From contig NZ_FYEY01000001.1 in NCBI RefSeq assembly GCF_900187385.1, forward strand, positions 5,766,001 through 5,830,000: a stretch of DNA of 64,000 nucleotides, given 5' to 3'. How positions within the stretch are numbered: position 1 is the stretch's first letter; the number at the start of each line of letters is the position of its first letter. This DNA comes from Streptomyces sp. 2114.4. Its GTDB lineage: Bacteria; Actinomycetota; Actinomycetes; Streptomycetales; Streptomycetaceae. The notes below the pieces were generated by a model that was not told where the DNA came from, did no database searches, and saw only the letters and a list, made by a program, of their open reading frames with translations. The position numbers were made by a program, and so were the translations under genes. Shown in pieces: positions 17,181-27,651 of this stretch.

Positions 17181-18593
17181 ATGAAGATCACGAGACAGTT
17201 ATGCCTGCCGCTGCTGCTGACCGGCCTGCTGGCTTCGGCCGTCGCGGCCCCGTCCACGGCGACGGCCCGGACCGGCGGGGCCCACCCGGCCACGGCGCCG
17301 CCGGGCACGGTGCGCCCGGCCGCGCCCCGCCCGGCCGCCGACGACATCCGGGCCCGGATCGCGGCCGTACCCGGGATGCGGGTGGTCAAGGAGAACCCCG
17401 CCCCGGCCGGCTACCGCTCCTTCGCGCTGGTCTACCGCCAGCCCGTCGACCACCGGCACCCCGGCAGGGGCAGCTTCGAGCAGCGGCTGTCGCTGCTCCA
17501 CCGGTCCACCGCCCGGCCGATGGTGCTCTACACCGGCGGCTACGACCTCAATACCGAGGACCCCGCATTCCGTTCCGAGCCGACCAGGATCGTGGACGGC
17601 AACCAGATCAGCGTCGAGCAGCGGTACTTCGGCACGTCCCGCCCCCGCATCACCGACTGGTCGAAACTCGACATCTGGCAGGCGGCGAGCGATCACCACC
17701 GGCTGATCCGGGCCCTCAAGACGGTCTACCGCGCCGCCTGGATCTCCACCGGCGGCAGCAAGGGCGGGATGGCCACCGTCTACCACCGGCGCTTCTACCC
17801 GCACGATGTGGCCGGCTCCGTCGCGTACTCGGCGCCCAACAACACCGACGACCGGGACGACACCGCCGAGGACCGCTTCCTCCAGCGGGTCGGCTCGCCC
17901 GCCTGCCGGAGTGCGCTGACCGCGGTGCAGCGCGCGATGCTCGGGACCCGGCGCACGGAGATGGCGGGCCGCCTCGCACGCTGGGCCGCGGACCAGGGCT
18001 ACACGTTCCACACCATCGGCAGCGCCGACCGCGCCCTGGAACTCACCGTGCTGGAGTTGCCCATGCTCTTCTGGATGCAGAAGGAAGAGGCGGACGACTG
18101 CGGCGCGATTCCCCTGCCCTCCGCCGCCGGCGACGCGCTGTTCACCTGGTTCGCCGAGAAGGCCATGCTCCCGGCCTTCAGCGACCACTACCTGGCCGCC
18201 ATGACCGCTTCCTACTACCAGTTGGGCACCCAGCTCGGCCAGGTGTCGATGGCCGCGCCCCAACTCGCCGGGCTGCTGCGCTACCCCGGCATCCAGGAGA
18301 TGCGCACCTATGTGCCGCGCGGCATCCCGCTGCGTTTCCAGCCGGATGCCATGCCCGACATCGACCGCTGGGTGCGGCACCACGGCAGCGAGCTGCTGTT
18401 CGTGTACGGCGAGATGGATCCCGCCCGGGCCGAGCCGTTCCGTACGGGCCGGGGCAGCCGGGACGCGAGCGTCTATCTGGCCCCGCACACCAGCCACGTC
18501 GTGAGCATCGGGAAGCTGGCCCCCCGGGACCGTGCACGGGCCACCGCCGCGCTCCGGCGCTGGGCAGGGGTGGACAGTCCGACCGAATGGTGA
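17181..18593 (+). CDS. Exported S37-family tripeptidyl aminopeptidase-like protease
   Basis: A 470-residue protein with a signal peptide (LLLTGLLASAVAAPSTATA) and an alpha/beta-hydrolase serine peptidase domain of the PS-10/S37 family, whose characterised Streptomyces members cut tripeptides from protein N-termini outside the cell. The nucleophile lies in ISTGGSKGGMAT (Ser near residue 192), with VEQRYFG upstream, and the probable catalytic His is in the C-terminal PHTSHV. The ATG at 17181 places the signal peptide at the very start; the ribosome site is weak. A nutrient-scavenging role is inferred. Confidence 0.87.
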   Translation: MKITRQLCLPLLLTGLLASAVAAPSTATARTGGAHPATAPPGTVRPAAPRPAADDIRARIAAVPGMRVVKENPAPAGYRSFALVYRQPVDHRHPGRGSFEQRLSLLHRSTARPMVLYTGGYDLNTEDPAFRSEPTRIVDGNQISVEQRYFGTSRPRITDWSKLDIWQAASDHHRLIRALKTVYRAAWISTGGSKGGMATVYHRRFYPHDVAGSVAYSAPNNTDDRDDTAEDRFLQRVGSPACRSALTAVQRAMLGTRRTEMAGRLARWAADQGYTFHTIGSADRALELTVLELPMLFWMQKEEADDCGAIPLPSAAGDALFTWFAEKAMLPAFSDHYLAAMTASYYQLGTQLGQVSMAAPQLAGLLRYPGIQEMRTYVPRGIPLRFQPDAMPDIDRWVRHHGSELLFVYGEMDPARAEPFRTGRGSRDASVYLAPHTSHVVSIGKLAPRDRARATAALRRWAGVDSPTEW

Positions 18594-18637
18594 GACTGCC
18601 CGCGTGTCCGGTCCGGGCCTGTGGCACACTGCGGACC

Positions 18638-18688
18638 GTGCTCTCGTTCGCCATGATTATTGGCAGCAGGCGCGCCGGTCCGCAGTGA
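18638..18688 (+). CDS. Leader peptide with tandem Ile codons (cimA attenuator)
   Basis: GTG at 18638 opens a 16-codon peptide VLSFAMIIGSRRAGPQ ending at TGA 18686-18688. It contains ATT ATT, two consecutive isoleucine codons of a type rare in this GC-rich genome; an inner ATG at 18653 would give MIIGSRRAGPQ. A -10-like CACACT at 18625-18630 lies 7 bases before GTG, so the transcript may be leaderless. An intrinsic terminator follows 57 bases downstream, then cimA, whose product is a precursor of isoleucine. This is the arrangement of a ribosome-mediated attenuator sensing Ile-tRNA. The call is inference from sequence architecture. Confidence 0.65.
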   Translation: MLSFAMIIGSRRAGPQ

Positions 18689-18744
18689 CCGCCCCGTACG
18701 AACCGAGTACGGCGCGGCCATCGTCGTCCCAGACCCGCGCGCAG

Positions 18745-18771
18745 ACCTCTCGCACCCGCGAGAGGTTTTTT
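18745..18771 (+). terminator. Attenuator terminator in the cimA leader
   Basis: ACCTCTCGC (18745-18753), loop ACCC, GCGAGAGGT (18758-18766) and a T-run to 18771. A perfect stem with six T residues is unusual in Streptomyces and lies about 105 bases before cimA and within the same leader as the Ile-Ile peptide. An upstream hairpin CCGTAC/GTACGG (about 18695-18712) may be the competing or pause structure. Confidence 0.75.
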
Positions 18772-18875
18772 CGTTTCCGGACCACACCGCACCGGAGGCG
18801 GAGCGCGAGGGACCATGGAGGGACGGTGGAACCGGTTATTCCGGTAGACCGAGACCCGACAGGAGCCAGACCAGC

Positions 18876-20579
18876 ATGACGGACGCACCCTCTCACCCGT
18901 CTCCCGCCACCACCCCGGCCGGAGCCGCTGCGCGGCGCATCTCCCCGAACCCGTCTCCCGCCCCCCTCCCCGCCGACGCGGTGCCGGACGACTTCCATGT
19001 CTTCGACACCACGCTCCGCGACGGTGCGCAGCGCGAGGGCATCAACCTCACCGTCGCGGACAAGCTGACCATCGCCCGGCACCTCGACGACTTCGGCGTG
19101 GGCTTCATCGAGGGCGGCTGGCCCGGCGCCAACCCGCGGGACACCGAGTTCTTCGAGCGGGCCCGTGCGGAGATCGACTTCCGGCACGCGCAGCTGGTCG
19201 CATTCGGCGCCACCCGTAAGGCGGGCGTCCGTGTCGAGGACGATCCGCAGGTCGCCGGGCTCCTGGCGTCCCAGGCGCCGGTCGTCACGCTGGTCGCCAA
19301 GTCCCATGTCGGGCATGTGGAGCTGGCGCTGCGGACCACGCCGCAGGAGAACCTGGCGATGATCCGGGACACCGTCGCCTACCTGCGCGAGCAGGGCCGC
19401 CGGGTCTTCCTCGACTGTGAGCACTTCTTCGACGGCTATGCGCTGGACCCGGTCTACGCCAAGGAGGTCGTGCGCACCGCGAGCGAGGCCGGCGCCGATG
19501 TCGTGGTGCTCTGCGACACCAACGGCGGCATGCTTCCGGCGCAGGTCACCGCCGTTGTACGGACCGTCTTCGCGGACACCGGCGCGCGCCTGGGGATCCA
19601 TGCCCAGGACGACACCGGCTGCGCGGTCGCCAACACCCTGGCCGCGGTGGACGCGGGCGCCACCCACGTCCAGTGCACCGCCAACGGGTACGGCGAGCGG
19701 GTCGGCAACTCCAACCTCTTCCCGGTCGTTGCCGCCCTGGAGCTCAAGTACGGGCGCCCGGTGCTGCCCGAGGGCAAGCTCGCCGAGACCACCCGGATCT
19801 CGCACGCCATCGCCGAGGTCGTCAACCTCACGCCCTCCACCCACCAGCCCTATGTCGGCGTCTCCGCCTTCGCCCACAAGGCCGGACTGCACGCCTCCGC
19901 GATCAAGGTCGACCCGGACCTCTACCAGCACATCGACCCGGCGCTGGTCGGCAACACCATGCGGATGCTGGTCTCCGACATGGCCGGGCGGGCGTCCATC
20001 GAGCTCAAGGGCAAGGAGCTCGGCGTCGATCTCGGCGACGACCGCGAGCTGGTCGGCCGGGTCGTCGAGCGGGTCAAGGAGCGGGAGCTGGCGGGCTACA
20101 CCTACGAGGCCGCGGATGCCTCCTTCGAGCTGCTGCTGCGCGAGGAGCTGCAGCGGGCGGCAGGGGGCCGGCCGCGCAGCTACTTCACGGTCGAGTCCTG
20201 GCGCGCGATCGTCGAGGACCGCCCGGACGGTACGCACGCCAACGAGGCGACCGTGAAGCTGTGGGCCAAGGGCGAGCGGATCGTCACCACCGCCGAGGGC
20301 AACGGCCCGGTCAACGCGCTGGACCGGGCGCTGAAGGTGGGCCTGGAGCGGATCTATCCGCAGCTGGCCCATATGGAGCTGGTGGACTACAAGGTCCGCA
20401 TCCTGGAGGGCGCCCTGGGCACCGGCTCGATCACCCGGGTGCTGGTCTCCACCAGCGACGGCCGGGGCGAGTGGTCCACGGTCGGCGTCGCGGAGAACGT
20501 CATCGCCGCGTCCTGGCAGGCGCTGGACGACGCCTACGCCTACGGACTGCTGCGGGCCGGGGTCGAGCCGCAGGAGTGA
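18876..20579 (+). CDS. cimA: (R)-citramalate synthase
   Basis: Condenses pyruvate and acetyl-CoA to citramalate, a threonine-independent entry to isoleucine. The 567-residue protein is in the LeuA/HMGL-like family: FDTTLRDGAQREGI, FIEGGWPGANPRD, GIHAQDDTGCAVANT, HVQCTANGYGERVGN and FAHKAGLHASA are in place, followed by a linker and a C-terminal LeuA-type allosteric domain. The EGGWPGANP motif and overall length fit the CimA group, not isopropylmalate or homocitrate synthase. Start ATG 18876 has AGGAG at 18861-18865. The leader upstream shows an Ile attenuator, supporting the isoleucine role. Confidence 0.92.
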   Translation: MTDAPSHPSPATTPAGAAARRISPNPSPAPLPADAVPDDFHVFDTTLRDGAQREGINLTVADKLTIARHLDDFGVGFIEGGWPGANPRDTEFFERARAEIDFRHAQLVAFGATRKAGVRVEDDPQVAGLLASQAPVVTLVAKSHVGHVELALRTTPQENLAMIRDTVAYLREQGRRVFLDCEHFFDGYALDPVYAKEVVRTASEAGADVVVLCDTNGGMLPAQVTAVVRTVFADTGARLGIHAQDDTGCAVANTLAAVDAGATHVQCTANGYGERVGNSNLFPVVAALELKYGRPVLPEGKLAETTRISHAIAEVVNLTPSTHQPYVGVSAFAHKAGLHASAIKVDPDLYQHIDPALVGNTMRMLVSDMAGRASIELKGKELGVDLGDDRELVGRVVERVKERELAGYTYEAADASFELLLREELQRAAGGRPRSYFTVESWRAIVEDRPDGTHANEATVKLWAKGERIVTTAEGNGPVNALDRALKVGLERIYPQLAHMELVDYKVRILEGALGTGSITRVLVSTSDGRGEWSTVGVAENVIAASWQALDDAYAYGLLRAGVEPQE

Positions 20580-20595
20580 GCGCCGCGGCAGCGGT

Positions 20596-20652
20596 ACGAC
20601 CGCGGCCCCGTACGGCCCTCGGGGGAGAGGGTCCGTGCGGGGCCGCGGTCGT
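20596..20652. terminator. Long terminator between convergent cimA and yceI-like genes
   Basis: ACGACCGCGGCCCCGTACGG (20596-20615) pairs with CCGTGCGGGGCCGCGGTCGT (20633-20652) with a single G-T pair; loop 17 bases. Confidence 0.75.
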
Positions 20653-20670
20653 GTGGCGCGCCATGCCGGG

Positions 20671-21312
20671 TCAGGCCTGCCCGGCGGCCTTGACGGCGGA
20701 GATGTCGAAGAGGAGCTTGACCTTGTCGCTGACCATCACGCCGCCGGTCTCCAACGCGGCGTTCCAGGTCAGGCCCCAGTCGGAGCGCAGGATCTCGGCG
20801 CTGCCCTCGAAGCCGACCCGCTCGGCGCCGTAGACGTCGGTGGCCGCGCCGTGGAACTCCAGGTCGATGGTGAGCGGCTTGGTGACGTCGCGGAGGGTGA
20901 GATCGCCGGTGATGCGGAAGCGGTCACCGGACACCTGCTCGGCGGCGGTGCTGCGGAAGGTCATCAGCGGGAAGGTCTCGGCGTCGAAGAAGTCGGCGCT
21001 GCGCAGATGGCCGTCGCGGTCCGCGATCCCGGTGTCGATGCTCGCGATCTTGACGTCGAGGGACGCGGTGGAGCGGGACGGGTCGGCGCCGTCGAGGTGG
21101 AGCGTGCCCTCGTAGTCACCGAACGCGCCGCGGACGTTGGTGACCATGGCGTGCCGGACGGTGAAGCCGATGCTGCTGTGCGCCGGGTCGATGGTGTACT
21201 CGCCGGTCAGCGCCGCGAGCGCGGGGTCGGCGTCGAGGACGGCAGCACTGGTGGCGGCGGGGGCGGTGGTGTCGCCGGTGTCGGCGGTGCGCTTGCGGTG
21301 GAACAGAGCCAT
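20671..21312 (-). CDS. YceI-family lipocalin-like protein
   Basis: A 213-residue protein; residues about 35-210 form the YceI domain (GEYTIDPAHSSIGFTVRH, VRGAFGDYEGTLHLD, FRITGDLTLRDVTKPLTIDL), a beta-barrel that binds amphiphilic isoprenoid molecules in characterised members. The N-terminal 35 residues (MALFHRKRTADTG and on) are basic, low-complexity and lack a signal peptide, so it is probably cytoplasmic. The ATG at 21312 follows GAGGAGCC. A palindrome in the promoter resembles MarR-type operators. Often linked to quinone or acid stress, but its function here is unknown. Confidence 0.87.
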   Translation of the reverse strand: MALFHRKRTADTGDTTAPAATSAAVLDADPALAALTGEYTIDPAHSSIGFTVRHAMVTNVRGAFGDYEGTLHLDGADPSRSTASLDVKIASIDTGIADRDGHLRSADFFDAETFPLMTFRSTAAEQVSGDRFRITGDLTLRDVTKPLTIDLEFHGAATDVYGAERVGFEGSAEILRSDWGLTWNAALETGGVMVSDKVKLLFDISAVKAAGQA

Positions 21313-21357
21313 GGCTCCTCCTCGAAGACGGCGCACCGGGTGTGGTGCGCAGATTTG

Positions 21358-21369
21358 TTTAAGCTTCAA
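21358..21369. promoter_or_regulatory. Palindromic operator candidate upstream of the yceI-like gene
   Basis: TTTAAGCTTCAA has a perfect AAGCTT core with TT/AA flanks, the size and AT-richness of MarR-type sites. It lies 46 bp before the yceI-like ATG. Two further TTCAAC/ATTCAAC words follow at about 21395-21408. Confidence 0.35.
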
Positions 21370-21568
21370 CGAGATGCACCGTAGCGGCATCTGGTTCAAC
21401 ATTCAACCTTTCTGGCTGGGCGGGTTCCGCGGGACGGATTCCGCCGGGCGGGTGGCGGACGGCGCTCCGGCGCGGTCATTGCCGCTCACCGACGGCTCGT
21501 GCTAGACCATCGGGAACTCCCAAGTGCGCAGCGCCACCCTCCAGTTGCCGCCATGGAGAGGACCGACC

Positions 21569-24010
21569 GTGCCGCCCTTCCCCGCCACGTCCGTCTGGTC
21601 ACGCCGAGGATTCCTCGCCACCGCCACGGCCACCGCCGCGGCGAGCGCCCTCGGCCTCACCGCCCGCCCCGCCGGCGCCGCCCCGGGGCCGGCCACCGCC
21701 CCCGGGGACGAGTTCGCCACCCTGCGGGCCCGCTGGTGCGAGCTCACCCTCGGCAGCGGCTTCGACCCCGCCGCTCCGCCGTACGCCGCCGCCCTCCAGG
21801 AGACCGGCGCCCTCGCCGGCGCCTTCCGGGCGAGCATGCGGCCGGCCGCCACCTCCCTCTGGCCGGACTGCCGCTACGACCCGCCGTCCGGCATCACCCG
21901 GAGCTACAGCCGGCTCGCCACCATGGCCCAGGCCTACGCCCAGCCCGGCACCGGCCGCACCGGCGACCCCGGCCTCGCCTCTGCCCTGCTCACGGGCCTC
22001 GACCACCTCGAAGCCACCGTCTACAACACCGCCACCACCCGCTACGGCAACTGGTGGGAGTGGCAGATCGGCAGTCCCAGACTCCTCCTCGACACCCTCG
22101 CGATCCTCGGCCGGCACCTGCCCGACGGCGGCCTCGACGACGCACTGCGCGACCGCTGCCTGGCCGCCGTCGACCACTTCGTCCCGGACGCCCTGCTCGG
22201 CGACTACACCGGGACCAGCACCGGCGCCAACCGCGTCGACCTGTGCCGGGTGGTCGCCCTGCGCGGCATCCTCGGCCGCGCCCCCGACCGGATCGCCCTG
22301 GCCCGCGACGCCCTCTCGCCGGTCTTCCCCTACGTCACCCGGGGCGACGGCCTCTACGCCGACGGCTCCTTCGTCCAGCACACCTGGGTCGCCTACTCCG
22401 GCACCTACGGCTATGTCCTGCTGGACGGCCTGGGCCGGCTGTTCACCCTGCTCGACGGCTCGTCCTGGCAGGTCACCGACCCGGCGCGGCAGATCGTCTT
22501 CGACAGCGTCGAGCGGGCCTGGGCCCCGCTGCTGTACAACGGCCTGATGATGGACAGCGTCAACGGGCGCGCCATCAGCCGCGGCTACCTCCGCGGCGAC
22601 GAACGGCACATCCTGCGCAGCGACCACTACCACGGCCATGCGCTGATCGCCGCCATCGCGCTGCTCGCCCAGGCCGCGAGCGGCGCCGAGCGGGACCGCT
22701 GGCACGCCATGGTCAAGGGCTGGATCGCCCGGGACAGCGCGCTGCCGGTCCGCACCGACCGGCAGTACCCGGTCGCCGACCTGGCCCGGCTCGCGAAGAT
22801 CGCCGACGGCCCCGCGGCAGCCGCCCCCGAACCCGTCGGCCACCGCCTCTTCCCGGCCATGGACCGTGCCGTGCACCGCCGCCCCGGGTGGGCCGCCGGC
22901 CTGGCCATGGCCTCCGACCGCATCGCGTACTACGAGAACGGCAACGGCGAGAACCCGCACGGCTGGCACACCGGCGCCGGCATGCTCTATTGGTGGGGCG
23001 CCGACTCCGGGGGCGACCAGTACACGGACGCCTTCTGGCCCACCGTCGACCCCTACCGGCTCCCCGGCACGACCGTGTCCACCAAGCGGCTGGCCGACAA
23101 CGAGGGCGGCGGCTGGGGCGAGCCCAAGCCCGCGGCGCGCTGGGTCGGCGGCACCACCGACGGGGAGTTCGCCGCGATCGGCCAGGACCTGCGCGGTCTG
23201 GCCTCCACCCTCACCGCCAGGAAATCCTGGTTCGCGCTCGCGGACTGCCTGGTCTGCCTGGGCGCCGGCATCACCTCCCGCGACGGGGTGCCGGCCGAGA
23301 CGATCGTCGACAACCGCTGCCTGGGCGAGCGGGGCACCGCCGTGCTCACCGTCGACGGCGTACGCCGGCCCGGCACGCTCGGCGTGACCACCTCCTTCCG
23401 CCGCGCCCACTGGGCCCACCTCGCGGGGCACGGCGGCTACGTCTTCCCCGGCGGCGCGCCCCTCAAAGCGCTGCGCGAGGCCCGCACCGGCTCCTGGCAC
23501 GACATCAACACCACCTCGTCCACCGAGCCGTTCACCCGCCGCTACCTCACCCTCTGGCATGACCACGGCACCGACCCGGCCGACGCCCGCTACGCCTACC
23601 TCCTCATGCCGGGCGCCACCGCCCGCACCCTCGCCGCCCGCGCCGCCGACCGGTCCTGGCTCACCGTGCTCGCCAACGACGCCGGCCGCCAGGCGGTCGC
23701 CGTCGACCCGCTCGGCGTAACCGCCGCCAACTTCTGGCGGGCCGGCCGCGCGGGGCCGCTCACCAGCAACGGCCCGGCGAGCGTGCTGGTGCGCGAGCGG
23801 CACGGACGGCGGCGGCCGACCGCGCTGCTGTGCCTGGCCGCCCCGGAGCGCACCGGCGACACCCTGGAAATCACCTGGTCACGGCCGGTGCGCACGGTGC
23901 TCGCCCACGACCCGGCGATCGAGGTGCTGGCCACCGGGCGCGCCCTGCGGCTGCGCCTGACCCCCGGTGCGAGCTGCGCCACCCACACCTGCACGGTGCG
24001 GCTCGCCTGA
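21569..24010 (+). CDS. Tat-exported polysaccharide lyase family 8
   Basis: An 813-residue secreted lyase of the hyaluronate/chondroitin/xanthan lyase family, which cleaves uronic-acid polysaccharides by beta-elimination. A twin-arginine signal (SRRGFLATATATAAASALG) is followed by the alpha-toroid domain with NWWEWQIGSP, the substrate Asn in STGANRVD, and the catalytic His/Tyr in DGSFVQHTWVAYSGTYGY; then a super-sandwich beta domain with ENGNGENPHGWHTGAGM and NEGGGWGEPK. The GTG at 21569 has GGAGAGGA upstream and places the signal peptide at the N-terminus. The exact polysaccharide cannot be told. Confidence 0.9.
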   Translation: MPPFPATSVWSRRGFLATATATAAASALGLTARPAGAAPGPATAPGDEFATLRARWCELTLGSGFDPAAPPYAAALQETGALAGAFRASMRPAATSLWPDCRYDPPSGITRSYSRLATMAQAYAQPGTGRTGDPGLASALLTGLDHLEATVYNTATTRYGNWWEWQIGSPRLLLDTLAILGRHLPDGGLDDALRDRCLAAVDHFVPDALLGDYTGTSTGANRVDLCRVVALRGILGRAPDRIALARDALSPVFPYVTRGDGLYADGSFVQHTWVAYSGTYGYVLLDGLGRLFTLLDGSSWQVTDPARQIVFDSVERAWAPLLYNGLMMDSVNGRAISRGYLRGDERHILRSDHYHGHALIAAIALLAQAASGAERDRWHAMVKGWIARDSALPVRTDRQYPVADLARLAKIADGPAAAAPEPVGHRLFPAMDRAVHRRPGWAAGLAMASDRIAYYENGNGENPHGWHTGAGMLYWWGADSGGDQYTDAFWPTVDPYRLPGTTVSTKRLADNEGGGWGEPKPAARWVGGTTDGEFAAIGQDLRGLASTLTARKSWFALADCLVCLGAGITSRDGVPAETIVDNRCLGERGTAVLTVDGVRRPGTLGVTTSFRRAHWAHLAGHGGYVFPGGAPLKALREARTGSWHDINTTSSTEPFTRRYLTLWHDHGTDPADARYAYLLMPGATARTLAARAADRSWLTVLANDAGRQAVAVDPLGVTAANFWRAGRAGPLTSNGPASVLVRERHGRRRPTALLCLAAPERTGDTLEITWSRPVRTVLAHDPAIEVLATGRALRLRLTPGASCATHTCTVRLA

Positions 24011-24128
24011 CCGGCACCGGGCCCCGCCGGTCAACCGGTCACCACAACATCGCTACCCTCCGGTTTGTGGGCCCCATACAGACGCGGGGAGGCGTCGCCA
24101 CCCGAACGGAGGCCGGGACGCGGGGCGC

Positions 24129-24147
24129 GTACAGCACGGTTCTGTAC
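24129..24147. promoter_or_regulatory. Inverted repeat upstream of accB
   Basis: GTACAG-N7-CTGTAC is a perfect 6+6 inverted repeat about 80 bp before the carboxyltransferase start, a plausible repressor site for the acyl-CoA carboxylase genes. No regulator gene lies next to it. Confidence 0.4.
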
Positions 24148-24226
24148 TGCCTGCCCACCAAATCGCATGCGACGTTGTACGAAACCGACATCGGTGCGGG
24201 ACGCCTCGCACACGTACCGTCGAGGC

Positions 24227-25810
<1,584 letters not shown>

Positions 25811-25865
25811 CCACACCCGCACCCGCTTTCGGCACCACGCCCACCGCGACGACGGAGACCACACC

Positions 25866-26075
25866 GTGAACACTGCCCACCGCACCGACTCCATCCGCGT
25901 GGAGAAGGGCCAGGCCAGCGAGGAAGAACTCGCCGCCCTGACCGCTGTCCTCCTGGCCCGCGCCGCCCACCGGCCGGCCGCCGCCGCCCCGTCCCGCCCG
26001 CACGCCACCGCCGCGCGCTGGCGGCGTCTGGAGCGGCAGGGTGGCTTCCATGGGGCGACTAGCTGGCAGCGATAG
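25866..26075 (+). CDS. accE: Acyl-CoA carboxylase epsilon subunit
   Basis: A 69-residue protein that stabilises and stimulates the alpha-beta acyl-CoA carboxylase complex in actinomycetes. It starts with VEKGQASEEELAALTAVLLA, the hallmark helix of the AccE/PccE family, then an Ala/Pro/Arg-rich tail ending in a Trp-Arg region (ARWRRLERQGG). The GTG at 25866 follows GACGGAGAC. It is 55 bp behind the beta subunit and ends at a strong terminator, so the two genes form one operon. Confidence 0.88.
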   Translation: MNTAHRTDSIRVEKGQASEEELAALTAVLLARAAHRPAAAAPSRPHATAARWRRLERQGGFHGATSWQR

Positions 26076-26094
26076 CTTCGCTGATTTTGCCGAC

Positions 26095-26127
26095 GAGGGG
26101 CCCCGCGTGGTGCGGGGTCCCTCGTTT
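26095..26127 (+). terminator. Rho-independent terminator of accB-accE
   Basis: GAGGGGCCCCGC (26095-26106) pairs with GCGGGGTCCCTC (26112-26123; one G-T pair), followed by GTTT. Confidence 0.75.
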
Positions 26128-26240
26128 GTCTGCGGGGGCGTTGTGGCTGGGCGCGCAGTTCCCCGCGCCCCTTTGGGGCGCCGTCGTTGTGCCGGCCGTT
26201 GTTCGGTGCGGCTGTGTGGGGCTCGCCCTCGGGCGGCTTG

Positions 26241-26735
26241 TGTGGTTGCCGCGGGGGCCGGAGGGGACGCACCGCAGCCCTCCCCCAGCCTTCGGCCGGG
26301 AGGTGCCCCCACGGCGCGGGCGCATCTGCTACGTGGCACAGAATTGCCCGGCGTTCGCTCCGGTCCTGCGGGCGGGCTCCGGTACATCCCCTCCGACCTA
26401 CGCCCATTCCCGACTGCGGCCCGGTGGCACCGTTCCTCACCGATCCACGCGTCGGTTCCGGCAAGCCTCGCCCGGAGTGAGCTCGGCCGCGGATGACGAC
26501 TGCTGGGCCGCTGAAACTGGTGCGCCGGCCAGCGCCCTGCCAAGGGACCAGCATCTGGGGCCGTAACGGTGATCGGTATGGCGGGACGGTCGCCGACGCG
26601 CGGAGGTCGGAGGGGATGCCCGGTGCCCCGCCCGCAGGACTGGAGCGAACGCCGGGCCGGTCTATGCCACGTACCAGATGCGCCCGCGCCGAGGACGGGG
26701 TACCGGGCGTCCCCTCCGGCCCACCACCCACAACG
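26241..26735. repeat. Long imperfect inverted repeat in a non-coding region
   Basis: Two arms face each other. The core arms are 26313-26403 and about 26599-26690: in antisense orientation they share GGTCGGAGGGGATG, GCCCGCCCGCAGGAC, GGAGCGAACGCCGGGC, TGCCACGTA and CAGATGCGCCCGCGCC. Outer parts share GCCGGAGGGGACGC (26257-26270 against 26707-26720). The left arm carries an extra CTCCCCCAG...CCCCCA palindrome (26280-26311) also seen upstream of ilvE. The spacer is about 195 bp. No open frame with convincing coding bias exists, so this is a non-coding repeat pair, perhaps a decayed or non-autonomous mobile element. The rest of 26128-26983 shows nothing else firm except the palindrome ATGAGGCCTCAT at 26796-26807. 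Confidence 0.7.
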
Positions 26736-26983
26736 ACTGGGCGAACCGGCGCCAGCCAGGGGCATACCGCCCAACACCCCACCATCCGCACCGATATGAG
26801 GCCTCATCACTTTCCGGACGCAGTATTCCGGTTTGGCAGGTGGTGTCCGGATCAAGGCGTAGGTTCCCCCCAACCATGCGGAGCAGAGCTGTTCAAGCCG
26901 CTCTGCCCGTGCTGGCATGCGCTCGTCAACCCACTCCTGGCGTTCCCGCACCGCGGGCTCTAGGACGACCGGAAGGAAAGCCC

Positions 26984-27640
26984 ATGCTCAGCACGCTGAG
27001 TGCTGGTGCCGCCGTGGCATCGTTGCTCCTCGCCGGATCGGCATCCCCCACCACCGCCAACCGGTTCGGCGACGACCCGCCGAGCGGGAAGATCACCATT
27101 ACCGTCGCCACGGTCAACGGCTCGGGCTGCAGACCCGGCAGCGCCGCCGTGGCCATCGCCCCCGACAACACGGCCTTCACCGTCACGTACAGCGAGTACC
27201 TCGCCCAGGCGGGCGCCGGCAGCAAGCCGACCGACTCCCGCAAGAACTGCCAGATCGCGCTGAACGTGCACGTCCCGCAGGGCTTCACCTACGCGGTCGC
27301 CCGGGCCGACTACCGGGGCTACGCGTCCCTGGCCCCAGGTGCCAGAGGACTGGAGCAGGCGGGCTACTACTTCCAGGGCCAGCAGCAGACGGCCCGTAAG
27401 AGCCACACCTTCGTCGGCCCCTACGACTCCAACTGGCAGACCTCGGACGAGACCGACGTCGACGCCCTGGTGTACGCCCCCTGCGGCGAGGAGCGCTACT
27501 TCAACATCAACACCGAGATGAGGGTGGACGCCAAGTCGGCGGACCCCAAGGCCACCAGCTACATGGCCATGGACTCCACCGACGGCAGCATCAACACGGT
27601 GTACCACTTCGCATGGAAGGAGTGCCCCGCGCGCAAGTGA
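26984..27640 (+). CDS. Exported DUF4360 protein
   Basis: A 218-residue protein with a signal peptide (MLSTLSAGAAVASLLLAGSA) and a DUF4360-like body: ITITVATVNGSGCRPGSAAV near the start, RKNCQIALNVHVPQGF, ARADYRGYASLAPGA, FVGPYDSNW, and a C-terminal half with paired Cys (YAPCGEER, WKECPARK). The family is common in fungi and Streptomyces and is of unknown function. The ATG at 26984 follows GGAAGGAAAG. It stands alone between a long repeat region and a double terminator. Confidence 0.82.
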   Translation: MLSTLSAGAAVASLLLAGSASPTTANRFGDDPPSGKITITVATVNGSGCRPGSAAVAIAPDNTAFTVTYSEYLAQAGAGSKPTDSRKNCQIALNVHVPQGFTYAVARADYRGYASLAPGARGLEQAGYYFQGQQQTARKSHTFVGPYDSNWQTSDETDVDALVYAPCGEERYFNINTEMRVDAKSADPKATSYMAMDSTDGSINTVYHFAWKECPARK

Positions 27641-27651
27641 GCCCCGCCGCC

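Noticed and set aside
26041..26983. Small genes in the repeat region (for example frames at 26041-26496 and 26569-26799)
   Set aside because: No ribosome site, weak codon bias, and the frames overlap the inverted-repeat arms on both strands.
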